Below are positions 18,497 to 32,346 of a DNA stretch of 64,000 bases, one piece after another. Source of the stretch: Aphrocallistes beatrix. Its lineage: Eukaryota > Porifera > Hexactinellida > Sceptrulophora > Aphrocallistidae. The stretch lies in the NCBI GenBank assembly GCA_963281255.1, contig OY725497.1, forward strand, positions 3,650,968 through 3,714,967. Reading direction: 5' to 3'. The translations under genes and the position numbers were made by a program. Each line of letters opens with the position of its first letter. Position 1 is the first letter of the stretch. Below the pieces are notes generated by a model. That model ran no database searches, had not been told where the DNA came from, and saw nothing but the letters and a program-made list of their open reading frames with translations.

Positions 18497-19495
18497 ATGG
18501 TAGAATTCACATACACCTCAATCCTATCCTATCTTGCTTTTCTCCTCCTCACGGTTCTCATTATCCTCTACATCGTTCTAAGACTAACCACTGTAAGAAA
18601 ACCGAAATTCCACATACATGCTTTGGAAAAATCCTTCTTTGATCCAGGAAAACAGAAAAGGTTCCCATTTCCATCTATCAACGACCCTCCTACACTTTCT
18701 CTCAGCCTGGTGGTCCCCGCGTATAACGAGGAGGAACGCCTGCCTATCATGCTAGACGAATCCTTTGATTACCTTGAAGCTCGCGCTGAGACGGAGGCGG
18801 ACTTCTCTTACGAAATTATCGTAGTTGATGACGGCAGTAGAGACCGCACGAGCAAGGCAGCTCTGGAATACTGCAAAAAGCACGGCTGTGACAGGATTCG
18901 CGTTCTCACCCTCACCAGGAACAGGGGGAAGGGGGGCGCGGTGCGGTTAGGGGTGCTCTCAAGCAGAGGGGAGAATGTCTTGTTTGCTGATGCAGACGCC
19001 GCGACGGACATCAGAGACTTGGACCGGGTTGAGAAGCGGCTCCACGAAATTACCAAAATGGACCGGCTCCAGAGTAGACACCATTTCGGGATTGTGGTTG
19101 GATCCCGCGCCCATTTACAAGAGGACGCCGTGGCTCAGAGGAGCTTTCTGAGGAACCTTCTCATGTATGTGTTCCATTTCTGCGTGTACATTCTGTGTGT
19201 GAAGGGGATAAAGGATACGCAGTGTGGATTCAAGCTCTTCACGAGGGAGGCCGCTTCTAGAATCTTCCATTGCATTCACGTGGAGAGGTGGGCCTTCGAT
19301 GTGGAGCTGCTATTCATCGCGCAGCAGTTAGGAATGCCCATTGGAGAGGTGGCTGTCAACTGGAAGGAGGTGGATGGGTCAAAGATTGTTCCGTTTTTTA
19401 GCTGGATGCAGATGGCTCGTGATATATTCTTCATCAGAATGCGCTATTCTTTCGGATTGTGGAATTATGCTCTAGAGGCTACCAAGCTGGACTAG
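18497..19495 (+). CDS. ALG5: Dolichyl-phosphate beta-glucosyltransferase
   Basis: Makes dolichyl-phosphate-glucose from UDP-glucose and dolichyl phosphate on the cytosolic face of the ER; this donor glucosylates the N-glycan precursor. A single exon of 332 residues, close to the human protein. An N-terminal membrane anchor (about 5-32, ILSYLAFLLLTVLIILYIVL) precedes a GT-A family 2 fold: SLVVPAYNEEERLP, IIVVDDGSRDRT, NRGKGGAVRLG, the metal-binding FADADAATD, and CGFKLFTREAA with ERWAFDVELLFIA near the end. ATG 18497 has A at -3 and G at +4; the frame is open upstream only as far as the MITE. Unless an upstream exon exists, the promoter or 5' UTR of this gene must run through the inserted element. 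Confidence 0.95.
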   Translation: MVEFTYTSILSYLAFLLLTVLIILYIVLRLTTVRKPKFHIHALEKSFFDPGKQKRFPFPSINDPPTLSLSLVVPAYNEEERLPIMLDESFDYLEARAETEADFSYEIIVVDDGSRDRTSKAALEYCKKHGCDRIRVLTLTRNRGKGGAVRLGVLSSRGENVLFADADAATDIRDLDRVEKRLHEITKMDRLQSRHHFGIVVGSRAHLQEDAVAQRSFLRNLLMYVFHFCVYILCVKGIKDTQCGFKLFTREAASRIFHCIHVERWAFDVELLFIAQQLGMPIGEVAVNWKEVDGSKIVPFFSWMQMARDIFFIRMRYSFGLWNYALEATKLD

Positions 19496-20307
19496 ATTTC
19501 TGATTTGTATTGAAGATAATCGTTACTGACGCAGCTGTAACATTTATAGTGTTACGTATATAGATTCAAATTGTATGCATGAATAAACTAGAAAATATTA
19601 ATGCGTACTGATGAGTACGGTACATAGCTTAGGTAGAACAAACCATTTTGTGTTCTCCACCGAAATCTTTGAAACCTTATCGAGAGAGTTCTAGCCAATC
19701 CGACTAGTTTAATCCTAAAGGCGTATCGACTGATACGCCAAAACGCACTGGGATAGTCTGTTATTGTTTCTCTCACAACTTCTATATTCCGATTACTGTT
19801 TAGTATCTACTGGTAGAATGTATTTGTAAAATGATCTGGATGCAAATTCTGCAAAATTTTCACACCTTTTCACAAAAGGTATCAAGATGTATTATCCAAT
19901 CAGAGTTTTTTTAGCGATTTAAATATAAAGTATGTATACGTGAGTCATAAAAAAATGTACGAAATGTTTACAACACAATTATAACAATATACTACGTATA
20001 TTTTGGAAATTATTCAAACGAGATCTCCATGATTACTACATAGTATTCATTATGTAGATTTCAAATATCACATTTCGTGTCTTACGAGTCACTTAATGGA
20101 GCTGTTGCACTATCAGTCTGTCGACTGTCATTTTTTTATAAATTCCTGAATCAAAGGAATTGTAGCATGCATGAGAAGGCAGCTGATATGCACTACTTGA
20201 AATTATATGCTCCAATGCTTCCACATGTATGGATCTGATTGGGTTCTGTGTATACAAATACAATACAGCACTTCTATTCGTTGAACTCTTATATAGCAAG
20301 AATATAT
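19496..20307. other. Intergenic region between ALG5 and calnexin
   Basis: Holds the ALG5 polyadenylation signal (AATAAA, 19582-19587). Otherwise AT-rich with no supported gene. The frames at 19588-19776 and 20093-20299 (minus) have no recognisable content. Confidence 0.4.
19582..19587 (+). terminator. Polyadenylation signal for ALG5
   Basis: Canonical AATAAA 87 nt after the ALG5 stop codon, in AT-rich sequence. Position and motif fit cleavage shortly downstream. Confidence 0.55.
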
Positions 20308-22200
20308 ATGCTGCGTAGTAGTAGGTTTATGCATCACACTAGCACAATGTTGATTTTCTCAGTCTTGTGTCTGCTGGCAATCACACCTTCGCTCGCTGAG
20401 AGTGAGTTACCGGAATTCACACCTCCCACTGTTCCGGACACTGCTAAGGTCTACTTTGAAGAGAGTTTCTCAGATCAGAATTTATTTGAATCAAAATGGG
20501 TAGTTTCACAGAGTAAGAAGACAGAAGGGGACGCCGATATCGCGAGATATGACGGCGTTTTTGAATTGAGTGAACTGACAGTGCCTGGCCAATGGCCTGG
20601 AGATAACTACATGGTCATGAGTGATAAGGCAAAGCACTATGCCATCTCTGCGCGTCTAGACCCCTATGTGAGATTCGAAGACGACACTCTCCTGATACAA
20701 TACGAAATCAACTTCCAGCAAGGACTGGACTGCGGAGGCGCCTACATGAAGCTGATCTCGGAGCAGGAGGGACTGGACTTGACGCAGCTCCACGATCAGA
20801 CCGGATACACCATAATGTTCGGACCAGACAAGTGCGGAGGTGAAGGCAAGGTATGTGTCTGTTGCAATGGCTACACTCTACAAATCTTGTGTAGGGCCAA
20901 TCAATTTATGGTGCATCTAAATAAAATTTTAGATTTTGTGTGTTATCATGGGTGTGATGCTTAATTCTATGCTTGCTTGGTATTTATATTTAAGTTAATT
21001 TTCCTACAGATTCACTTTATCCTGCGGTACAAGAACCCCATCACCGGTGAGTTCGAGGAGAAGCACTGCAACAAGAAGTCCTCTGACACTAGCTTCATCT
21101 CCGACAAGAGGACACACGCGCTACAGCTGACTCTGCACTCGAACGGAGACTTCGATGTTGCAGTAGACTTGCAGAGTCATATGAATGGGAACATTCTGAC
21201 TGACATGGTTCCTTCCTTACTGCCTCCGGAGAAGATACCAGACCCTGAGGACAAGAAACCCGAGGAATGGGATGAGCGGGAGCAGATCGTGGACCCAGAA
21301 GCGGCCAAGCCTGAGGATTGGGACGAGGACGCTCCGATGGTGATCCCGGACGAGGACGCCGTGAAGCCGGACGGGTGGGACGAAGACGCGCCGAGTGAGG
21401 TCCCGGACCCAGATGCCGAGCGTCCCGACGACTGGGACGACGAGGACGACGGAGAGTGGGAGCCCCCCGTGATCTCGAACCCGCAGTGTGATGTGTCGGG
21501 TTGCGGTGTGTGGGAGAGGCCAATGATCGGAAACCCCAGCTACAAAGGGAAGTGGAGTGCGCCCATGATAGACAATCCCGAGTACAAGGGGGTGTGGGAG
21601 CCCCGCGAGATCCCCAACCCGCACTTCTTCGAGGAGTCAGGGCCCTACTTCAAGCTCACTCCCATCGCCGCCGTAGCCTTCGAGCTGTGGAGCATGAACG
21701 AAGGAATCGCGTTTGATAACATCCTCATCACGGACTCCATCCAAGCGGGGAATTACTACCTGAAGGATGGATGGATGAGGAAGTTCGACATTGAGAGAGA
21801 CGCCCGCGGGGAGCGCTCCATCAATCGCTACTTCGACTACTTCGTAGACCTCGCGAACGAGCGTCCGTACATGTGGGCGCTGTACGCCGCCGCCCTCGTC
21901 CTCCCTTTCGTCCTCTGCTGCTGCCTGATCCCCTCCAGGAAGCGGGCACTCAAGCCCACGCCCCGAGAAGCAGAGCCAGAGCCGAGTGAGGATGTGAGTG
22001 AGAAACCGGACGAGCCAGAGGTGTCAGAGCCACCTACTGTCGACTCCACCACTCCTGACACAGCCGCTGAGAGAGAAAGTTCTGACAGAGAGTCTCCTGC
22101 TGAGGATGGAGCTGGCCCTCCTCCTCCTGAAGATTCCTCTGACAGTCCTTCAGCAGTCCGACAGAGAACCAGGAAGACCAAACCCCGTAAGGACACCTGA
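20308..22200 (+). CDS. CANX: Calnexin, two exons
   Basis: ER membrane lectin chaperone for monoglucosylated glycoproteins. Exons 20308-20850 and 21010-22200; the 159-bp intron has GT-AG ends and phase 0, giving about 577 residues (human 592). A hydrophobic signal peptide (MLIFSVLCLLAITPSLAES) is preceded by short in-frame alternatives; ATG 20308, 20329 and 20347 are all possible. The lectin domain has the conserved CGGAYMKL and DKCGGEGK across the splice site and ILRYKNPITGEFEEKHC. The P-domain has calcium-rich repeats (KPEEWDE, KPEDWDE, KPDGWDE, RPDDWDD), then GVWERPMIGNPSYKGKW and GVWEPREIPNPHFFE. A single membrane helix (MWALYAAALVLPFVLCCCL) is followed by an acidic, Ser/Pro-rich cytosolic tail. 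The helix separates it from calreticulin. Confidence 0.95.
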
Positions 22201-22418
22201 TCCTCTCAGAGCTAATAGGGCCTCCTTTAGGACAGCTGCTTGAGTAGCTACGGTACTGTAGATCTGAATAGAGTTTCTAATTATATTTGTAGGAATGAAT
22301 GCTTAGAGGAAATTACGATTTGTATTATTTGGGCTGTGTAGCAATCATATTTGTGAATATGTATCATTGTAAGAGTATGTAAGTGTAGCTCTACTGAATA
22401 GAAATATTCCAGTAGGAT

Positions 22419-25400
22419 ATGTTTAGAGACAACTTTTCTCGATCCGGTCGGACCGTTACTCCCCCCAGAACATCTCTCCCCCCTCTCAACCTGCCCGCAC
22501 TCGCTCCCGGCGCCTCCCTGGAGGAGCGGCTCTCCTCGTGCGAGCGAGGGCTCCAGTTCCTGATGGAGGAGTCTGTCAGGTCCCGCGGGATGATCCGACT
22601 CCAGCTGCAGCAGATGGGACAGGGGGGCGGGGCCACGGCACAGGAGACCTCTCTCCTACGCAGTCAGCTGCTCTCCACTCAGTCCCAGATGTCTGCCTTC
22701 ATGCGACAGAGCACGAGGCAGGCCTTCTTGGAGGTGGATCGGGAGAGACTCCTCACCTCCCAGGAGGAGTTTTCCAACCAGGTTGAGTCCCCTGTGTGAT
22801 GACGACACGAGTCTGTACGTCTGTCTTTATTCCTGAGCGCCGTAGGCTAGGCTAGACGTGAATATCGGACGGGTGGCTGGAGAGATGAGAGATCTCTCTC
22901 AGCGAGTGGCTCAGACCACACAGCTGTCAGAGCGACAGCTGGACGGCCTCAGTCGAGATGTGGAGTCGGGAGGTGTCACTGTGAAGAGGTTGGCCGCTAG
23001 CCTCTCCTCCCTCAACTCTTCGCTGCACAAGTCGGATGAGAGGCTCTCCTCCCATCTGGCACTGCTGGAGGCGGCTTGTACCCAGGAGCACCAGATTATG
23101 CGAGCTTCACTTTCTAGTAAGCATTACCATATATGGACCTAGCTATTCCACGCACATCTGAATATTCTATTCACTGGGACTGTGATTCGTAGATCGAGCT
23201 GAGCAGTGCAGGTCTGCCTTACACTCCCTGGAAGAGAGCTGGGCGAGTGAGAGCTCAGAGCTGAGGAGTTCTCTCAGCAGAGTGGACAGCGACGTGAGAG
23301 AGCTGGCAGGGGTCACGAGTCGGAGGATACAGCAGATCTCAGAGGTAGAGGGGAGAGGGAGGGAGGCCCTGGAGAGAATGCTGCTTAAAGAACTTACCAG
23401 CACCAGGGACAGACTCGAGATGAAGTTTGGCGGTATACAGACTCGTGTTGCTGCTGTCGAGGCAGATGTCAAGCAGAGGTGAGCGATGCTAGGGACGAGG
23501 CATAGACCGTAGAGCTGACAATTGACAATTATTAGATGCAAGAAGCTAGGAAAGTTACTGACTCATCTGCAAAGTTCTCTGAGCATTCTCGAGCGAGAGG
23601 TAGAGGCAGAGAGAATGCGCACCAACCACCTCCTGCAGGCGGAAATAGGCGCCAGGAAGCACGCAGTGAGTGGCTTGCAGTCTGACGCGGAGAAATTGCG
23701 GTCTGACCTCCTCGCACTCCTCAACTCCGCGCACCAGGCTAACCACCTGACAGAGATCAAGCTGCAGCAGCTGCAGACGAAACTGGAGCAGAACATTACC
23801 ACGCTTACATCAGAACTACAAGTACTTAACCTATATATACGAGTATATATATATATATATACACGTAGTTCTAGGAATGTGACGAAACAATTTTGTATAT
23901 TCCGTTTTCGCATGTTCTAACCCTCCTGTCAAATACGCAGGCAAGGCGCGCTTGTGTTCATTAACTTGTCAATAGGAATATCGCTCAGACTGCAAAGAAT
24001 CCGCAGGTCAGGTTGCGTCTCTGAGAGAATCTGTCACGAAGGAACTGACCTCGCTAGAAGCAGTGCAGAAACTGAGAGAGGAGGTCTCTGCCTTCAAACT
24101 AGGGCTGGAGAGCGAACTGTCCAATCTGAGCCAGAGAGTGGAGTCCTTGCACACCGCAGAGAGTGGAATACGCGCGGAAACAAGCCACCTGAGTAGCAGG
24201 CTGATGCAAATGAAGGAAGAGCAGACCCGGGTGTCGGATAGACTCACTGCTGAGCTGAGCAAGGCGCAGCAGGAGCTGATAGAGCTGAGCTCTCTCCTCC
24301 AACCTCTCCTGAGCACGCCGCAGGCCCTGACCGCCCTGTCCAGGCAGAACCAGCAGCTGGAAACCTGGCTGAGACAGCACAGCGAGGAGACAATGCAGCT
24401 GAACAGAACTCTGCAGGCACTCCAGCACATGTTCTCTCAGAAGCTGCACTTGGAAGAGACAGCCCGCACCAGTGCACTCACAAGTCTACGCAACGACTTA
24501 CATATGATCAAATCCCACTTCCCACACCTCAGTTTCCCGCCTAGCTACCCCGTGCACCCAGCTGCTCCTCTGGATCCCACTCCGCACCTTAAGCCCAGCA
24601 CCCTACACATCCCCCAGCAGCCCTCCCTCAACCTGACCCTGCCCTCCTCCTACGACCAGCTCACCTCCATGACTCTCCCTCCTTCCACCAGTATGGGTGC
24701 ATTCAACCCCTTCTCTAGCCTCTCTGGCCCCGCTCAGAGCAAACAGCCGCACTCGACCCCCAAAGGCAACCCAACCACTCTCAGCGACCCCCTCTACACC
24801 ACCTCTCCTCTGGAGGGCGAGGTCCGCGTGATCTCCTCCATCCGCAGTCAGTACGCACAGGAGCAGCGGGACTCGGCTAAGGAGGGGATGGGGGGCGGAT
24901 CCGCGGAGACCAGCAATGAAGAGAGTCCCGCGAGCATCGCTGACAAGTTCCAGGCTGTGTCAGATGAGCAGTTCACTCCCCTGATAGCGGAGCCGATCCG
25001 CCCCATCACCTCCTCCCCTAGCCTCGGAGACAGACGGGACGCGACTCAGTCCGCGCAAGATAGGGTGCTGAGCATGATCAGGGAGGAGTCCGAGTCCCTC
25101 CTACCCAGTGAGACCAACCTGCACCCAGTCTCCCCGACAGACAACACCCAGTCTGCTGAGGGGGCGGACTTACGACAGAAGGGTACCCCTGCCAACGCAG
25201 ACTCTGCCAGCCAGGAAATGGACCAGCTGTCTCCTCTTCCTCTCTCCAACTTCAGCTCCCCAACCTCCAGAGCAGGCCTGTCCAGGATGCACTCACTGCC
25301 CGACTCGCTGGGGAAGGAGAGGCCCTCCCGAGAGTACAGGCGTCTCCGGACGGTGGAGTCCGTGGCGAGACAGAGTTTTGTCAAGTCTCCAGACTTCGCC

Positions 25401-25565
25401 AGGTCCCCAGCGCCCCAGGACCCCAACCTAGAGGTGGGAGCGGATGAAGGGCTGAATGAGTGGGGACTCTACCAGGCCGTGTTCTGGCTCAAGATAAAGC
25501 GCAGCTTCATGAGGCCGGTACTCAGGATGAGGAAGAAGGGAGCGAGTGATTCACAAACGGAATAA
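22419..25565 (+). CDS. Five-exon coiled-coil protein with disordered Pro/Ser tail (FAM81-like N-terminus?)
   Basis: Spliced model: 22419-22781, 22846-23116, 23193-23478, 23536-23821, 23976-25565, about 931 residues; all joints are GT-AG and in phase. Residues about 30-560 are almost continuous coiled coil with many short Leu/Ser/Glu heptads (SLEERLSSCERGLQFLMEES; LGLESELSNLSQRVESL). From about 570 the protein becomes Pro/Ser/Thr-rich and probably disordered, ending with a more ordered, basic stretch (WGLYQAVFWLKIKRSFMRPV). The N-terminal pattern (an opening helix, then repeated short coils) recalls FAM81 proteins, but those are about half this length, so the link is weak. GC is high in exons and low in the short introns. 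No signal peptide or membrane helix. Confidence 0.7.
23830..23866. repeat. AT dinucleotide microsatellite
   Basis: A (TA)n run in the fourth intron of the coiled-coil gene, immediately after its splice donor. Likely length-variable. Confidence 0.7.
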
Positions 25566-25710
25566 GCTGTGGCGATAATTGTTATCCAAAATTTAATTTG
25601 TTATATTTATCCAAGAAAGAGAAAATACTCATTTTACAACCTGTTTAAAACTGCGTTTGCTAATCCCTGACAGTAGACAGCGAAGTCACTGTACCTCTCA
25701 GGTCTAGTAA

Positions 25711-29154
<3,444 letters not shown>

Positions 29155-29497
29155 CTGCGATTACGCAATAGCCATTTAGCCATAGCACAAGAACACTTAC
29201 ACTAGATATCTGCTAGTTTCTCTGAACCATGTTCGGAGTGGTTACTTATTTTAGATTCGCGGGTTTTAATATATCAAATCGAATATCATTATTTTATCTT
29301 TTTTCCTTCGAGCACACTCCGCGCACTTGCGTAGCATGGCTAGTGATTACTATGTCACTGTCCGCAGAGTCGCCCTGTGGGCCCTTGAGGATATCAAATA
29401 ATTCAGAAGCTTCCTATGGGCGCGAATCCAACTGCTTCTAAGTATAAGTTGCTTCAACTGTTTTAGATTAGAGCTTTATCCGCTCACGATTGCTCAA
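29155..29497. other. Short intergenic region with dispersed repeat copy B
   Basis: No gene is seen in this stretch between RUVBL1 and the next start codon. It is largely occupied by the repeat at 29309-29395. Confidence 0.4.
29309..29395 (-). repeat. GC-rich dispersed repeat, copy B
   Basis: Inverse orientation to the copy at 2222-2300; on the minus strand it reads AGGGCGACTCTGCGGACA and later GCTACGCAAGTGCGC. The part between these blocks differs in sequence and length, so the copies are old or the middle is variable. Confidence 0.6.
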
Positions 29498-31897
29498 ATG
29501 TCCAAGTTCATAAAGAATCCGTTCAGAAAGAGTTCTACGAGTGGACAGACAGCAGAAAAACCTGAGACCGCCACTCCCATCTTCCAACCCTCCAGGCAAC
29601 CGGTGGACACTCAATTCGACATGGGATCGCCGGTTGTAGAAAGCGGGGGTTCCCTCTTTGAAGGAATGGATTTTGGGCCTGATGACGTCATGGAAGCACC
29701 ACAGCCTCCTCAAGATACTCCAGACCAATCCAGTTCTGCTCTCCCTTTCGACTTGGACCTTCCTTCACACAGCCCTCTTCCTCCCATCGCCAACACTCCT
29801 ACCCCGGGGCCACCAGCTCTGCTCAAAGACGAACTAGAAGAGTTTGATCCAACTCCTGCCTCTCTCTCCAGCTCAGCCTCCTCTCAAAAGAAGAAAACAA
29901 GAAAGGCTATACTCCCTGGAGGTGTGTCCACAGGAAGCACCCCCAGGAGTACCAGTTCCACTCCAACACCTAGGGATGCATCTCCTGCTACCGCTGAGAT
30001 AGAAGTGGTTAATCCTCCTAACAGAGAAGGTGAAGGAAAGCTAGAAAAACCGCAGAATGAGATAAAAGAGTCAGTAGACAAGCTGCTTGCCATTCTGAAT
30101 GAGTTGGAGACGAGTCGCAAGTCGGGAGAAAGAGCTTTTGAGAATCGCGTTTCACAGTTGGCATCTCGCTGTGAGCTGCAGCGGAAGAGACAGGACCTGA
30201 ATCGGCTGATCAGGGAGGCGGAGGAAGTGGAGGACTTCTCTGCCGCGGAGAGGCTGAGCTCGGATCTGGAGGGAGTGGAGCGAGAGTTGAGAGAATGCGA
30301 CGTGAAGGGAGACCTCCTGGATGTGTGGAGCGGGTTCTACTCGCACTTGATGTCTCAGTACAGGCGCGATGTGGATAAACTCGAGGAGATGAGTGGCGTG
30401 AGCCAGGAGGCAGCGGATAGACTGGAGCAGGAAGCTAGGTAGGGACGGATGAGTGATGAACTCAGTCACGTGGATGCCAATGCTACTGTGAGGTCTGTTC
30501 TGTAGGAGGGAGGAGCAGGAGTTCGTTAGGCGGACGGAAGAGCAGCGGAGAGAGCTGAGTCTGTTAATGGAGAAGCAGAACCACGCGGAGAGACAGCTGG
30601 GGCTGGACAGAGAGCACGTGCAGAGACAGAGGCAGATTCTGGAGAATGACGTCTCCACCCGTGCGGAGCAGCTGTTGCAGGAGCGAACACAGCTTGAGAC
30701 CCGCGAGGAAGCTCTGGGGGAGGAGATCCAGGAGTTGGAGAGGAAGCTGACTCGTCTCACGGCGAATAGAGAAGATGCGCGCACAGATCTGAGGGGAGTC
30801 CAGGAGCGATTGGGTGCGGTGTATGATTCCGTGCGGGAGGAGAAGGAGAGACTCGATGAGGAGACGCAGGCTGTGGAGCTACAAGGGGAGGAGTTGGAGA
30901 GACATCAGAGAGAGATATCAGCCAAACAGGACAAGTTCTCTGCTTCGGAGCAGCAGCACTCAGAAGTTAGCGAGAGTTCTAGGGACAAGATAGAGAGACT
31001 GAGACACACGCCCCGACTCGTTGCGTGCATGCAGAGTGTGGAGACGGAGACGCAAGGCTACCAGGAGGAGCTGGAGGCAGTCTTGTTCACTCAACTGGAA
31101 GAAGCGAAGACCTCAAAACTGAATGTAACCGTGACTAATCTCTCAGCTGATATTGAACAGTTGTCAGTGAATAGGCAGCAGTGTCAGGAGGAGCTGAGTG
31201 GTCTGGAGTGGAGTCTGAGCAAGGGAGACGACAAGATTCGAGAGTTAGACTCTGTGAAGAAAGGACTTGCTCAAGTTAAAAAGTATAAAGAGGCAAAAGA
31301 AATTGCTGAAGAGAGAAAAAAGGTGTACAATTTTCTGTTGGCGCCAAATTATGTTTACTGCTACCGAAAGAGCAGAGAATTTAAATTTTAAAAATGTACA
31401 CCAATTCGATTTTTTGTTTCTAGATAAGCGATAAGCAAGAACAACTTAAACTAGAAATCGAGTCGAAAACCCTGGAGAGCTCTAAACTGAGTCGGGAGTT
31501 TGAAGAGAAGTGTTCGGGTTTAGAGGCTGCCCGTCTGGAGCTAGCGAAGGAGGAAGAGAGGAGTGATGCCAACGTGATGAAGTGTCTGCAAGAGCTCACG
31601 AGTAATCTAAGCAAGGCTGCACCATTGGAGGTTTGGGATCCTAAAGAAGAATTACGACGATATAAATTGAAACTGTTTAATCTGTACATTGAAGAATTGT
31701 GCATTAAACACGGCTGGGAATACACACCCAGCGCTCCTGTCCAAGCGAGTCTTAATTTGCAGAGTCCAAATGAAGCGAATACTCACAGAACCGAATCCAA
31801 CAGTGTCCAGCAGGAATCAGAAGCTAGAGATCTTGATACATCGGTTGGTGACGGTGTTGAAACACGAGGAGATGATGATGGCGAAGATTCTAAGTAA
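29498..31897 (+). CDS. Three-exon coiled-coil protein with UVR-like helices, unrecognised
   Basis: Exons 29498-30438, 30506-31322 and 31424-31897 (introns of 67 and 101 bp, GT-AG, phases match) give 743 residues from ATG 29498. The first 200 residues are Ser/Pro/Thr-rich and probably disordered. The middle and C-terminal thirds are long, highly charged coiled coil. Two helical hairpins resemble UVR-type motifs: RKRQDLNRLIREAEEVEDF with SAAERLSSDLEGVERELREC, and KKYKEAKEIAEERKK. A short conserved-looking segment follows (WDPKEELRRYKLKLFNLYI), then an acidic tail. I do not recognise the family. Function is open: a scaffold, trafficking or cytoskeletal role would fit the shape but is not shown. 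Confidence 0.7.
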
Positions 31898-32346
31898 ACC
31901 AGGGTGGAGTAGGTGGCTTCAATGTACGTCTATATATATTACTTATTGTGATTTGTGTTAATATATATTTTAGCTGTTCATATCTTTAGCGTTTTTAATT
32001 CATGAATCAATTTCTTTTTGCAGGTAATATTTGTATTTCTGATTTAAATTATTATTGTCAATATATATCATTTAGAAAGTATTTCCATGGCAATATTAAT
32101 AATCCGTTCTGTTAAAGAGTCATGGCAAATCCTACCAGAGTATTTGTTATTGGAGTCTTCTAGACAGAGTTCTGTACTTTAGTAACGCAGTATCTTGCCC
32201 CCTATGGCTGTATGTGGAGTATGTACATTGACCTACAGTATACTTTGAGACTAATTAAGTTGAGAGTATTTCGGTTCCATTCTAGCTTTTTATAATGGTT
32301 GGCATGCTCTCGTGACGAATAATATATTCTGACACCTTGTAACACC
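31898..32346. other. Intergenic region upstream of PIGN
   Basis: AT-rich with no gene or repeat supported. It should hold the 3' UTR of the coiled-coil gene and the PIGN promoter. Confidence 0.4.
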
